Source of the DNA: Prototheca cutis
Taxonomy: Eukaryota > Chlorophyta > Trebouxiophyceae > Chlorellales > Chlorellaceae
Length of the DNA stretch: 64,000 bases
Assembly (NCBI GenBank): GCA_002897115.2
Contig: BCIH01000005.1
Coordinates: 163,308-227,307, forward strand
Direction: 5' to 3'
Position numbers and translations under genes: made by a program. The notes under the pieces are model-generated. The model saw only the letters and a program-made list of their open reading frames with translations, did not search any database and was not told the DNA's origin. This document shows, one piece after another, positions 1-11,557 of the stretch; the stretch's first letter is position 1, and each line of letters opens with the position of its first letter.

Positions 1-2
1 CC

Positions 3-1080
3 GAGCTTGACCAGGGCACGGTGGTGGCCGGCTCCCGCGGCTACTATCTCACGGGCGAGGGCGTGCTGCTGAACCAGGCTCTGATCAACTATGCGCTGCA
101 GTTTGCGGTTCGCCGCGGGTACAGCCCCGTGCAGACGCCCTTCTTCATGCAGTGCGATGTGATGGCCGAGTGCGCGCAGCTGAGCCAGTTTGACGAGGAG
201 CTGTACCGTGTGAGCGGGGAGGGTGCCGACAAGTACCTGATCGCGACGGCCGAGCAGCCACTGTGCGCGCTGCACCGCAAGGGCTGGTTTGAGCCGGGGA
301 CGCTGCCCGTGCGCTACATCGGCTACTCCACGTGTTTCCGGAAGGAGGCAGGGAGCCACGGGCGTGACACACTGGGCATCTTCCGCGTCCACCAGTTTGA
401 AAAAGTCGAGCAGTTTTGCATCACCGAGCCGGGCGACGGCGCGTCGTGGCGTGAATTCGACACCATGATTGCCAATGCCGAGGAGTTTTACGCCGGTCTG
501 GGCCTGCCGTACCGGGTGGTGAACATTGTCTCGGGAGAGCTGAACAACGCCGCCGCGAAGAAGTACGATCTGGAGGCGTGGTTCCCCGCCTCACGCACCT
601 ACCGCGAGCTTGTGTCCTGCAGCAACTGCCTGGACTACCAGTCCCGGAGACTGGACATCCGCCTGCGCACGCCAAAGGGGCCAGCGGGCGAGACCAAGAA
701 GGAGTACGTCCACCTCCTCAACGCCACCCTCACCGCCACCGAACGCACGCTGTGCTGCCTGCTGGAAAACTACCAAACACCGGAAGGCCTCAGGTTTGTG
801 GTTCGGGGGTGTTTGGGGGTAGCAATGGGGGATTTTTTTGGTACCTTTCTATTAATTTGTACTGTCTTTCCTTTTTTCTTTTGGTGGTGTGTGTGGGTTT
901 GGGGGGCCCGCGTGTATGCCTATTAAAATGCGGCCACCCTTGTCCTCCGACACAATCACAGTTGATCAACCCTGTCACTCACACAACAATCATCACAGGA
1001 TCCCCGAGGTGTTGCAACCCTTCATGATGGGCACCGAGTTCATCAAGTTCAAGAACCCTCCCCCGGCACCCAAGAAGTGA
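3..1080 (+). CDS. SARS: Cytosolic seryl-tRNA synthetase, C-terminal part (5' truncated by window edge)
   Basis: Charges tRNA-Ser with serine in the cytosol. Exons 3..793 and 999..1080 (290 residues visible); the reading frame is already open at the window edge, so the N-terminal tRNA-binding coiled-coil arm is missing. The visible part is the class II catalytic domain: the motif 2 region [20 protein letters not shown], the eukaryotic cytosolic signature [17 protein letters not shown], and the motif 3 helix before the intron ([16 protein letters not shown]). The intron splits an Arg codon (CTCAG/GTTTGT donor, CACAG acceptor) and the join restores [12 protein letters not shown], as in eukaryotic homologues. 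The tail [10 protein letters not shown] is a typical basic eukaryotic extension. A TGTAA, the green-algal polyadenylation motif, follows 8 bases after the stop. Family assignment is very secure. Confidence 0.95.
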
Positions 1081-1422
1081 GGCGCATGTGTAACATAATT
1101 GCAGTAGTTATCATCAAGTGCGGGGCAGGCGGCTGCCAAGGCTTGAGGCATGTGTGGACTCCAAGGCGTTGGGGTTTGAACGCCAGCAGCATTCCAGAAA
1201 TTGGGGGATGGGCACAAGCAGGCAATCGAGCAAAGGAAAAGCAAGTGCTACTGGCAGCGGGGTTACATCGTTTGTGGGGATGTGTCCAACCCTAAGCATG
1301 CGATGACGAAGGGTTCTTCTTGGCCTGAGCGAGTGGGAGGTTTGAAGGGGGGGCCGCGTTGGAATGCATCGCGCACTGACATGAAAAGTAGGGGAGGGCA
1401 TGGGTTCCATTGCGTCACAGGC
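1081..1422. other. Intergenic, convergent (SARS and CHD1 3' ends)
   Basis: About 340 bases between two converging stop codons. I see a TGTAA polyadenylation-like motif at 1088-1092 for the upstream gene and nothing else recognisable; short ORFs here have no support. Confidence 0.6.
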
Positions 1423-4400
1423 TCATACCTGGCAGTGCTGACGGTACTCGTCGGCAAGGGCTTCGCCACCGACAGGGTTTTCAGCGTTGAGCGCGATGAA
1501 AGTCCAGAGACGGTTTGCGAGGCTGACGTCAGCGCTATTGGTTGATGCCGCCTTGTCCACGCTGCCAAAATGCATGGAGTGGGTTGTGGGCAGGCGAGTG
1601 GTGTGTCTGCAGCGTGCTTGTCACGAACTCATTGCACCTGCCCAGTACGCATGCAAGCGCTGTTTGCCCCCAAAGCAAAACTGCAAGGCCGTGCTTTCCA
1701 CGACACCCCCTCGCCCAACCCCACCAACGCACCGTTGGCCGACATCTCGGAGGTACTTTTTCGTCTTCATGTCAAACCAGGCCGGCTCGAATTCAGCGCG
1801 TTTGCGCTGCAGTGTGCGTAGTTTTCTGACCAGGGTCAGGCCATCTTCGCCCAGCAGGCGTCCCGCATCGTCCACGGTGATGGTTCCCTGGGACTGTGGT
1901 CGCGACCGTGCCACGTCCGGGACCGGGGCCTTCTTGCCTCTGCTCGCCCCTTGGCCCCCTGCCGATGGAGTCGGCCGCCGAGGGACGGGCGGAGGGCGTG
2001 ATGCCTTCCGGCTCTGCTTGGACAGCTGTCGCAGCAGCGCATGGAATCGCGTGTCCAGGAACGAGGCTGCACAGTGTAGTGTTTTGGTGTGAGGGCATTG
2101 GGTGGGTGTGGTCTGTGGTGCGGGTCACGCCCACAAGATTTCCCTGCCTGCAAGGGCAGGCGTCTTCCTCTCACCCTGCTTCCTCTTCCCAAACTCCCCC
2201 GCCTCCCAACCCCCTCAGAGAACGACACAGCAGCCAATCACTGATGCCCAGCAAACCTCACCTTTTGGGAGATTTGCAGTTTCTTGACCCTGCAGGCCCA
2301 CAGCATTGCCCAGCCACCGCTCCAACCCCAGCTCCGGATCGTCCGCCAACCTGCAGACCATTTGCTTTGTTGTCCTTCTTTCTAGACCATGCATCACTCA
2401 TCAATCAACGTGCTCTCCAAATATCTCTGTTGGGTTTGTGAATTCATGGACAGCAACCTAGCGGGTGGGCCCCCTCAATCTCAGGGGGGGCCCCCCTCCC
2501 CACACACACACAGGAAAAAGAAGAAAACATCCACAGCAGAGCCAGGTACTCATCCAACAAATGAACGTACTTTTCCCAGGCTGCGAGGCCGTGGCGATAG
2601 ACACCGAGGAGCAACCCCGCGTCCTGCGCCGGCCCCCAGCCGCAGGCCTTCATCCACTGTGTCTGGGTCGCAACTTCCCCATGCTCCAGCTGGAAGCCCC
2701 CCACGTGCCCGTGTGCCTGCAGCGGGGTCGGTTGATGGAATGAGCATCGGGGGTGTCGTGCATCCTTAGACAGGATCCCAGTGCTCGTGGTGGATCGATT
2801 CCTCGGGGGCCCCCGATGCATACAAACCTATTTGCAGTCATCAACCCTTCCCCTACCCCGACGCACACGCAATCAGAACCGAAACTTCACAAGCGGACGC
2901 ACTGCTGCGGCTTTGATCTTGGCGTCCAGCAGGTCCATGGCGGCAGCCAGCTGCTCAAATTCGGCGGCTCTGACTTCGACGCCGAAAAAATCGAGTCGCG
3001 CGCTCTCAGGAGCCGTCCTGTTGCCCGCACTGGAGCCATGGTCGGGCGTGGGGGGCCGCACCGCGTCCATGGCATCGCGGCACGCTGCCCGGAGGCCAAA
3101 CCACAGCGCACGCAGCGCGTCCGAGCTCGCCGCTGCCAGCAGACCCCCGACCTCGTCTGCGGCAGTTGTTGCTGACCGCCAATTGATAGAAAGTTGGACA
3201 AGATCGTCTAAAACCCGACAAAGGCAGCACCGCCACAGCCTCCAAGCACAACCCCCTTCACAAACAAAACACAGTAACTGCGACGACAAGTGGCCACCTG
3301 CGATGTCTCGGAGGTGGGAGGGGTGGAGAAACTTCTTGGCGGCACGGAGAAAGGCGGTGGCGTCCTTTCTGGAAAGTGCGGCGGGGAAGTCGGAAGGGAT
3401 GGGCTGTGCTGGTTCCAGCCGCCGGCCACGCTCGTCGACGGGAGGGGGCCAGGTCACGAGGTGCGCGTGCGCGCCCGGGATGATGCCGCCGCCCTTTCCT
3501 TTGTTCTTCGTTTCCGTCGACGTGGCGGGCGTGGCCGCATCCAGCGCGCGCAGGCGGACCGTGCGGACGAGGGGATCCTCTTCGGTCTCCGCCTCGCCAC
3601 CAAGCCCGCCCGCGGCCCTTGCATCGTCCTCTGAGATGAGGCGTTTCCAGAAATCGGCGTCAGACTCGTTGGTCTGGAATGTCGCGACATTAAAGGCGCC
3701 CAAGAGCTCCGCCCCCGGCCCCGCGCCGCCGGCGCCGGCTTCGGCCGTGTCGACGACTTCCGCTCTCCCTAAAATCGCGTCCAGGTCCTCTTCCACCAGG
3801 GCCTGGCCCTGGGAGGCAGTGGCGGCCTCGTCCTCCTTGAACAGTTCCTCCGCGCCAAATCGCAGGATGGCTGCCATCTCGTCTTTGTTGAAGAGTTTAG
3901 CCGATTGCGCGGCCGTGGTGGCGGCGCCGCCGCCTAGCACGGTCCGACCCGAGGTGTCCATGCGCTGGATGACCAGGTGGTCAAGCACCATCTTTGCTTT
4001 TGCCCGTCCAAGGATGTCCTCCTCCACGCTGCCGCTCGTCACAAACCGGTAAATGTTCACCGCATCCTTTTGCCCAATGCGGTGCGCGCGGCTCATGGCC
4101 TGCAGGTCATTCTGTGGGTTCCAGTCCGAGTCAAAGATGATGACCGTGTCTGCCGTCGCAAGGTTGACCCCCAGCCCACCCGCCCGCGTGGAAAGCAAGA
4201 ACACAAAGTCCTTGGAACCTGTGTGATTGTTGTCGGTGAATCGCATAAAATCGACAGAAATCACACAGCGCGGCACGAAACACACACGTGAAACCCGCAT
4301 CATTCCGGCAAATGCCTCCCTCGTACCGGGGGCGTTAAACGCGTCCATGGCGGCGTGGCGGGCGGCGGCGGGCGTGCTGCCATCCAAACGCTGCGTGGCG

Positions 4401-7400
4401 TACCCTCGCAGCCGGCAGTAGTCGGCCAGAATGTCCAACACACGCACCATCTGGCTGAAAATGAGGACGCGGTGCCCTGTGCTTTTAAGACGGCGCAGCA
4501 GCTTGTCCAGGAGCACCATCTTGCCGCTGGTGACCACGAGCCGCGACAGCTCGTCCTGCGCGTCCTGCGCCGAGCGCCGGTAGTTCTCCTCGGCCGATTC
4601 AAACAGGAACGGGTGGTTGCAGCATTTCTTGAGGTCTGCTAGGATATTCAGCAGCGTGACTTGGGCCTTGGACCCGCGGTTGAGCTCGGCGTAGTTTCGG
4701 CTGAGCACCCACTTGTAGTACTGCTTCTGCAGCGGCGTCATGCCCACGCGCAGGATGCGTTCCGTCTTGGGCGGCAGCGACCGCTCCACGTCCCGAATCA
4801 CGCGTCTCAACAAGTGCGGCCGCAGCGCGGCATGCAGCGCCGCAACACCCTCCGCGTCCCGCGTGTCGTAGCTCTCCATGAAGCTCTCCGCATCGGGGAA
4901 TTTCTCAGGCTCCAGAAAAGACATCAATGCCCACAACTCCCGCACATTATTCTGCGGATTTCACGGTCAATGGATGGGTGCGTTGATTCCATCAAATATG
5001 CCTAGTCAAAAATACCCCCCCCCCCCCCACACACACACACACCCCCACACACCCACACACAAAAGAAAGGAAAAGAAAAGAAAAAGGAAAAAAAAAGAGT
5101 ACCTGCAAAGGTGTGCCTGTGACGAGGAGCTTGCCAGCAATCTGCCAGCTGGCGAGTTCTCGGTAAAGCGCGGATTCCTCGTTCTTCAGACGGTGCGCTT
5201 CATCGACCACCATGTAACTCCAGCGCAGCGTGCGCAGCAGCGCAGCGTCCTTGATCACCATCTCGTACGTTGTGAGCAAGACGTCGAATTTTGGACGCCG
5301 TGGCTGCTGCTGGTGCTGGGTGACGAGCATGCCGCCGCCACGCCAGAATTCAAATGTGCGGAGGACCTCGCGGCTGGCCGCATCGCCGACGTAGACCACT
5401 GTGTTGAGAAACGGCACCCAGCGAGTGAGTTCCCGAGCCCAGTTGGTGACGACCGAGAGAGGAACGACAACAAGAAACGGCGGCGCGAGGCGCGCGGCTT
5501 TGGCCAACCATCCCAGCAGTGCCGCACACTGCACCGTCTTGCCCAGACCCATCTCATCCGCCAGGATGGCGTTTGACCGCCGCGCCCATGCGTAACTCAG
5601 CCAATTCAAACTTTCCAGCTGGTAGTCACGCAGCTCGCCGCCGGAAAGAAAGGCCGGCTGCTCCGTCAGGGCCTTGGCCCCCGATGCGCTGAAGGCCCGC
5701 CGCGCGGCATCGGGTGCCGCCCGGGGCTCCCCGTCGCCGGCCTCGCGCGCTTGATACGCCGCGATGGCTGCACCCCCACCTATGCGTAGCACATCCTCAG
5801 CTGCCTCCCAGGTGCACTCGCCGTACGGCAGCCCGCACCACTTGACCAGGTACTGCAACTGCGCTGCTGCCGGACCGGGAATGGTGCGCTCCGCCACTAC
5901 GCGCTCCACTCGAGAGTTCTCAGACTCCAGCTCTTCCTGCAGTGCTACTTGCAGATCAGCCAGCTCCCGCTCTTCGGCAGACAGCCGCGGTCGAAGCAAA
6001 GCAGCGTCTTCCACTTTCTTGCAGTAGTTGAGCACGCGCTTAAACCCGGCCAGCTGTGCCAGCGTTGCCAGGGTGTCCCACGAGCAATGCAAGTAAGAAT
6101 GCCTCGCCCACTTGACGTAAAACTCGCGAGACGCCCAAGGGTTCAGTGGATCTGGTGGTATGCCCTCCATATCCCTGGATTTTCCAGGGGTTTTTTAATT
6201 GGTGGGGCAAGGTCTGGTTGGAAGCTGTTTGTTTGTGGCATGACGGCCTGGTTGCCCACACACAGGGCCGTTTGGCACAGCGAGGACCATCCTGGCCGGG
6301 AAGAATAAAAAAATAATAATCAAACCATGAAAAAGAAAAAAAGAAAACAACCAACCTGTGCCGGAGGACACGCTCGACTTCGTCGCCCATGACTTCGAGG
6401 TCTTCGGCAGACAGCAAGCATGGCGCGGTCCGGCGGCGCCGCGCCGCGCGCCGCTGCTCCGCGTCCTCGTCAGAGTCGTCCGAAGACGAGTCATCCGACG
6501 ACGAAGGGCCTGTCGTCCCTCGCAGGCTCGCTGAACTCCCCCCTTGCCGGCTCGTCACCCGCAGCTTGACTCTTGTTGCAGCTGCTGTTGGACGCGGCGG
6601 CGGCAGTCGGGCGGCGGGCCGCCGGCCGGGGGGCCGAGTCTCCGCTTCAGAATCTGTGGTGCCAGGGCAGGCATGCCTGGCTGACATGGACGAAGCGCGT
6701 CGCCGTTCGCCGTTCCTGCGGCAGCGACCAGGCCCATAGCACACACACCATGCCCACCCACAAGCCATTGGCCGTACCGTTCTCAAGGCCGCTGTCCCAG
6801 TCTGCCTCCTCTTCGTCCCAGGCCCCGGCCTCGTCATCGGACGCGTCGTCCACAACAAACGCACGCTGTGCATGCTGGGCTGCCCGGCGTTTGGTCTGAC
6901 GTGACGGCGGCCGCGCCGCCGCCCGCTTGCGCGTCGTGGGCGCTGCGCGCTTGGCCCGGAAGGGGTTGTAGTCATCAGCATCGTCTTCCTCACTAGATCC
7001 CTCCCCCCCTTCATCTGCCGTCATTATGGGGTGATGCTCTTGTCTTTTGAAGGGGCGGGCCTTTTCCTGGTACAGCGTCAGCAAGCACGCCACATCTCCA
7101 GTGAAGGCACACATCCAAGCAAAGCAGGTACCCGTCAAACCCTCTCCACACTGCATGACAAACGTCGACTCACCAAGGAGCTCCCCATCATCATCGTCCT
7201 CGTCCCCTTCTTCCTCATCGCTGTCTCCAACCACAAAGTCGGCATCTTTTTTTCTGCACAAGCAGCAAACCCAGAAGAGGAGCTTTACGCATGCAGCTGT
7301 GCTTGGGCCGGGAGTGGCACCCCCGCAAGCAGGAGCCGTCTACAAATGGCCTCTCGCACCCCGGCGGCTAGCCTCCGCACCTTGCCACAGAGTCCTCGCT

Positions 7401-7664
7401 CTCAGGTTCTTCCTCCTCCAGCTCTTCTTCATAGTCCTCGTCGTCGTCCTCCCAGCCCAATCGTTTCACCTCTGCCCGTCGAAACCCCTGGGACACGGGG
7501 CGCTGGGGCGCTGGGCCGGTCAGACTGGCAGGCGGGGATGCGCCTGGCCCCAAGGCAGCTCCTTGCTGAGGGTCCCATGCCGTCCTGATCTGGGACTGGT
7601 CCAGGCCCCGTCCAAGGGTCTGGTTGTCCCGCAACCAGGCGTGGGGATTGTACGGATTGGGCAT
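1423..7664 (-). CDS. CHD1: CHD1-type chromodomain helicase DNA-binding protein, 12 exons
   Basis: ATP-dependent chromatin remodeller. Exons (read from high to low): 7381..7664, 7174..7253, 6778..7014, 6356..6653, 5103..6174, 4327..4951, 3298..4218, 2903..3171, 2571..2716, 2262..2350, 1733..2066, 1423..1561; all phases agree and give 1497 residues. In order: an acidic N-terminus; two chromodomains (about 285-350 and 387-430, with FYVKWARHSYLHCSWD and LQYLVKWCGLPYGECTWE); a Snf2 ATPase with DEMGLGKT near residue 508, DEAH in VVDEAHRLKNEE, and the helicase C lobe (STRAGGLGVNL, RAHRIGQ); then the CHD1 SANT/SLIDE region (LLLGVYRHGLAAWEK joined to LADDPELGL) and a short C-terminal domain. The order and the C-terminal SANT-SLIDE part identify the CHD1 subfamily rather than CHD3/CHD4. 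The acceptor and donor choices at the last two introns are the least certain. Confidence 0.93.
5015..5060. repeat. C14 run followed by (AC)n in a CHD1 intron
   Basis: Fourteen C then repeated AC dinucleotides, inside the intron 4952..5102 of the CHD1 gene, followed by an A/G-rich stretch. On the sense strand it reads GT-rich then G14. Confidence 0.9.
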
Positions 7665-8393
7665 GGAAGGGGGGGAGGGGTGAGGGACCAAACCCCACGA
7701 CGCTCGCCGGTGCTATGACATCGATCCTCGCCGTGCACCCTCCGCAAGCTTCCTCGAAGCAATGGTAATGACGTTCAAGTTCCGATTACGTCGTCCGAGT
7801 CTTTGTTAAGCGCCTGGGGCCCGGCCTTGGTGGCCCGCCGGACTTTGGCCACGGCGGACACGCACAAAACCCACTGGGCCCCTCGAAAACTGCGGCAGCC
7901 TGCTCGCACTGGCCCTCCCGGCAAGCAGATGCAGGTGCAATGTGCCCCGATGCGGGGGACCTGTGGCGCTTTTGAATGGATGTTGCGGGCCCGTTTGCTC
8001 GCTCGTGGATGTTGGCTCATCCGACACGGGGGCAGGGGGGTGCCCCCACCCCTCTCAAGGCCAACAAATCAAGTGCCTCCCCTCCAAATTGGTCATGGTG
8101 GTCTGCACACCGGTTACAACTCAGTCCTGGGCATGGACGGTCCAGAAAATATGAGCAGAGCAGTCTCCACAAAAAACAGCGCAAAAGGGTGTGCACAACG
8201 GGAGTTTGGGGGGTGGGGGTTTAAAAGGAGGGGGAGGGCACGACAGGAGACTCCATTTGTCTCTGTTGTGAACACAACGGAACATCATCTCCATTGTTAA
8301 CCCCAGCAACCTCTTTGTTTACCAGTGCTGCCAATGACACCACCCACCCAGATCCCCTCCACTTTCAATCCATCACATCACAGCGGCAGCCGC
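7665..8393. other. Intergenic, CHD1 promoter side and VDAC 3' side
   Basis: About 730 bases between two genes on the minus strand. It should hold the CHD1 5' UTR and promoter and the VDAC 3' UTR. No conserved ORF, RNA or repeat is visible. Confidence 0.5.
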
Positions 8394-9793
8394 TCAGTAG
8401 GCAACGTCAAAGGCAACGCCAAACTTGGGGGGGGCGTTGACGTCCAGGGCGTTGATCTGGGTGCTGAGCGCGACCTTGGTCTTGGCCTTGAGCTCCTGCT
8501 CGTACAGCAGGGACAGCGTGCCAGAGTTCTCCAGCTTGGCCTTGCTCAGTGCGCCACCCTCCAGGCGCCGGGCCAGGCCCACGGCAAACGTGGTGGCGCC
8601 GCCAGACAGTGGGCGCGCGACCTCCGCGCCGATGGTCGTGTCGGCGGCCACGCGGTGTGCCACCAGCAGGCTCAAGTTGTTGGTGTCGGTCAGCAGGGCA
8701 GACACCTGGTAGTCGGAAGCCGTGTACCCAGTACCCGCGGTCCACTTGGTCACCGCAGACTTTGCGGCGTCAAAGGTCGCGCTCACGCCGACAGTCACGC
8801 CCTCGTAGCCGGTGGTCGCGGCCAGGTCGACCTTGGGCTGCGCAGCCAGGCTCACCGTCGACTTCAAGGTGAGGTGGGGCAGAGAATAGTCCACGGCCAC
8901 CTTGGCCGTGTCGGGGTCGGGGAGCGTGCCAGACGCGCCGACGACCAGGCCGGGGGCAAGATCCTTGACGGTCACAGCAGCCGCCAGCTTGCCCTCGCGG
9001 GTCACGCTCGACACCAGGGTGTAGCGGGACGCAGCATACACGCTCTTCAGGTCAATGTCCAGACGGTCGCCGCGGCTCAGGGCCTTGATGCCAAAGTCCT
9101 GCAGTGAGCAATGGGGGTTGCTCGTTAGGTTCCATGTTTGTCTTCCTGCGGATGCTATGTTTGGCGGGGGGAGCCGACTGGGAGGAAGAAGGGCGAGAGA
9201 ACNCCCCGCTGCAGCGGGGGCGGCCAGCGCAAAAATGGAATGCCCCGCCAATCTGGGAGGGAACCCAACAGCACGTGCTCAACAATTGACAACGAAAGGT
9301 TGCAGGCTTGCGTGCAGCATTCTCGGTTTTCAGACAGGCCCCTGGGTCAGGAGCAATCTTGCCAATCCGACCCCGGGTGAGGTAACGACATGCGCGTCCC
9401 GGGGGGTGACGGGCATCTCGGAGGGGCAGCTGTCCGATGCTCCCCATGCCGTCCCGCGACCAACTCGCAAGGGAGCGCCCACTCCGACACCACATCCGCC
9501 GCTCACCACGCCATCAGAGGTCTTGCTGGTGATGTTCACCACGCGGTCGAACTGGTACACACCATCGCGGCTGCCGTACAGCAGGTCTGCTTGCAACACA
9601 CGATCAAGCTGGGGGTGAGCCATTGCCAGGGTGACAAAGCGCCCTCCCAGGCTCCAATGCCGCGATCAGGCATGCGAACAATTCATTGACCACGCGACCC
9701 AAGCCGTATGCCAAAGGTTTGTCATCCCACCGCATCCCGCTCCTCACCCTTGGCGGTGCGCCCAAGCTCGCCAAAAGCGGGAACCTTCGCCAT
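8394..9793 (-). CDS. VDAC: Mitochondrial outer-membrane porin (VDAC)
   Basis: Voltage-dependent anion channel, a 19-strand beta barrel that passes metabolites through the mitochondrial outer membrane. Exons from high to low: 9748..9793, 9507..9586, 8394..9098; phases 1 and 0 agree and give 276 residues, the usual VDAC length. The N-terminal amphipathic helix starts MAKVPAFGELGRTAK and joins to DLLYGSRDGVY, matching the family pattern of a G(R/K)-A-(K/R)-DLL-Y element. The third exon holds the repeated amphipathic strands (DFGIKALSRGDRLDID, KTKVALSTQINALD) and ends KFGVAFDVAY. A single unresolved base at 9203 falls in the second intron and does not affect the protein. The short 46-base first coding exon is recognised only because its phase and its sequence both fit. 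Confidence 0.93.
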
Positions 9794-10334
9794 TTTTGAG
9801 GGGCGTGTTTGTCCTCGATGAAAATAGAAAATGCACTAATACTGGAGATTACGGAGTGGCGCTTTGTGGCTTCAAAACGCATGTGATTATCTGGAAGTTA
9901 CGGGCTGCTGACGTTGTCACCCTTTCTTCCGGCACCTTTGCATCGTAGGCCCTGAGCGGCGATCTGTCACCGGGTGACGATGAAAAATGTGCGAACCGCT
10001 CCGAAACTCGTACACGAACGGCTCGTCCGTGCAAAATGTGAGGTCTCTGTCGAAAGAGATGGCGCCTCGGTAGCGTGGGTTCGGCATCGCCGTCCCAGTC
10101 TCGGTCAACGGACCCGGAGGTTCCTTCACGTTTGCTGGGACTTTGGGCCGCCAGCCATGCCTTTCACGCAAACCCCAAGCCTCGCCTGTGAGCCCTCGAC
10201 CACGACACTCGAAACCAGACATCTCAGTATCATACAAACCAAAATGCACGCCACAGCTGGGGGTTCTTGACAGGAGCATATGCCCGGGTTGACCCCCTGC
10301 TCATTTGAAGCCGGCTAGGGAGACAAGCCCTCTC
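9794..10334. other. Intergenic between two minus-strand genes
   Basis: About 540 bases holding the VDAC promoter and the 3' end of the next gene. I see no ORF or RNA that I can support. Confidence 0.5.
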
Positions 10335-10974
10335 TCACGCGATCGAGGGGCCTACCGGCTTGCTATGAGCTTCGGGAGATGCGTCAGCATTGAGGCTCCG
10401 GCCCGTGGACCCAGCCACCCAGAAAGCCATCTTGAACACGCCGTACACGCCCACACCAGCCACAAACACGGCGCCAAAGGCTGCACGGGGACACGAGGGC
10501 AAGCATGTGCGCACAGACTGCTTGGTGTCCGATGAAACTCATCCCATACCGGTTCAAGACAGAGCCATTCTTCTGGGCGCAGGGCCATCGGCCCACCTCT
10601 CCAAGCCTGAAGACGCCGCATTTGCTTGCTGGGCATGCAGTCCCTCCCCATGTCCGCCCGCCTGTCCCCCCCTCCAAACAGCGCACCTCCTGCGCCCATG
10701 GCACCCACTGTCGCAAAAAGCCCCGGCGGATCTGGGGGTGGCTCCTCGGCCCCAGGTACTGCTGCTTCACCTGCATGGCGTATGGTGGGTCAACATCCCC
10801 TCAGTCCACCCAGCTCTTCAGGCTGCACCGGCTGCCAAGCAGGGAACACCACACACCTTGTTTTGCCGCTTGCTCCGTGCTAAACCGCCTTCGCTGCGCG
10901 CCAGTCGCCCTTCGGGATGCGAGCGCAGCTGCTCCCCGGCGCGCGGCGCCAAGCAGGGCGCCGGAGGAACCCAT
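10335..10974 (-). CDS. Small mitochondrial single-pass membrane protein, unrecognised
   Basis: Three exons, high to low 10857..10974, 10687..10770, 10335..10480, phases 1 and 1, 115 residues. I do not recognise the family. The N-terminus (MGSSGALLGAARRGAAALAS followed by RRATGAQRRRFST) is a textbook mitochondrial presequence: Arg-rich, no acidic residues, ending R-R-F-S-T. It is followed by an acidic, Pro-rich stretch (PGAEEPPPDPPG), a Gly/Ala/Val-rich segment of about 25 residues (AFGAVFVAGVGVYGVFKMAF) that would span a membrane once, and a polar tail of about 30 residues. Size and layout resemble accessory subunits of respiratory complexes or ATP synthase, but that is only a guess from architecture. 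The model is supported by the consistent phases and the clean presequence. Confidence 0.72.
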
Positions 10975-11557
10975 GGGATTGCACGGAGAGTGAGCCTGCG
11001 ATCGCTGGAGGGCTACCACACCATCAGATGCGGGGTTGTCCTCTGCAACCCCTCCGAAAGCGAGATTTGTCGAAAAAAGAGATATCAAGTTGATTTTATA
11101 TGAAAGCAGGTTGAGGAGAAGCGCTGATGTCTGGGATCCACACACTGCGGGTGGACGGTCGTGGGTCCCCCGGCGAGGAGAAATTCCAAAGACGCGATTC
11201 CCGATCGTCTCCTGTCGGCGCTTTGCCAAGAGTCGCGGATTTCCTGTGCCTAGCGGGGCTCATCTCGGAGCTGAGATGTTGACGCACGCATCCATGAGGC
11301 GTGTATAAATCCATTACTTCCTGATTTGGCAGCGTCTGAGTGCGAATGGCGCGCGGCCTGATGCTCCGACCAGACCGCCATCTCTTCGCCTCGGCCGGTT
11401 GACTGCCACCAAGGCCTGCGCAAAGACACATCCGAAACGATTGATGCGCCTGTAATTTGCCTTTGAATGTACGATCCATCAATTTACATGATCCATAGCG
11501 CCGTGTGACGAGACAGCAGGACTTACAGAACGGAGTGCACCCGGCGTGGCGGCGGGC
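10975..11557. other. Divergent intergenic region (mitochondrial protein / dynein IC)
   Basis: About 580 bases between two divergent start codons, so it must hold both promoters. No clear TATA box or repeated element stands out. Confidence 0.5.

Noticed and set aside
2781..4052. 423-codon plus-strand ORF
   Set aside because: It is antisense to the CHD1 helicase exons 3298..4218 and 2903..3171, has no domain, and follows their codon structure in a shadow frame.
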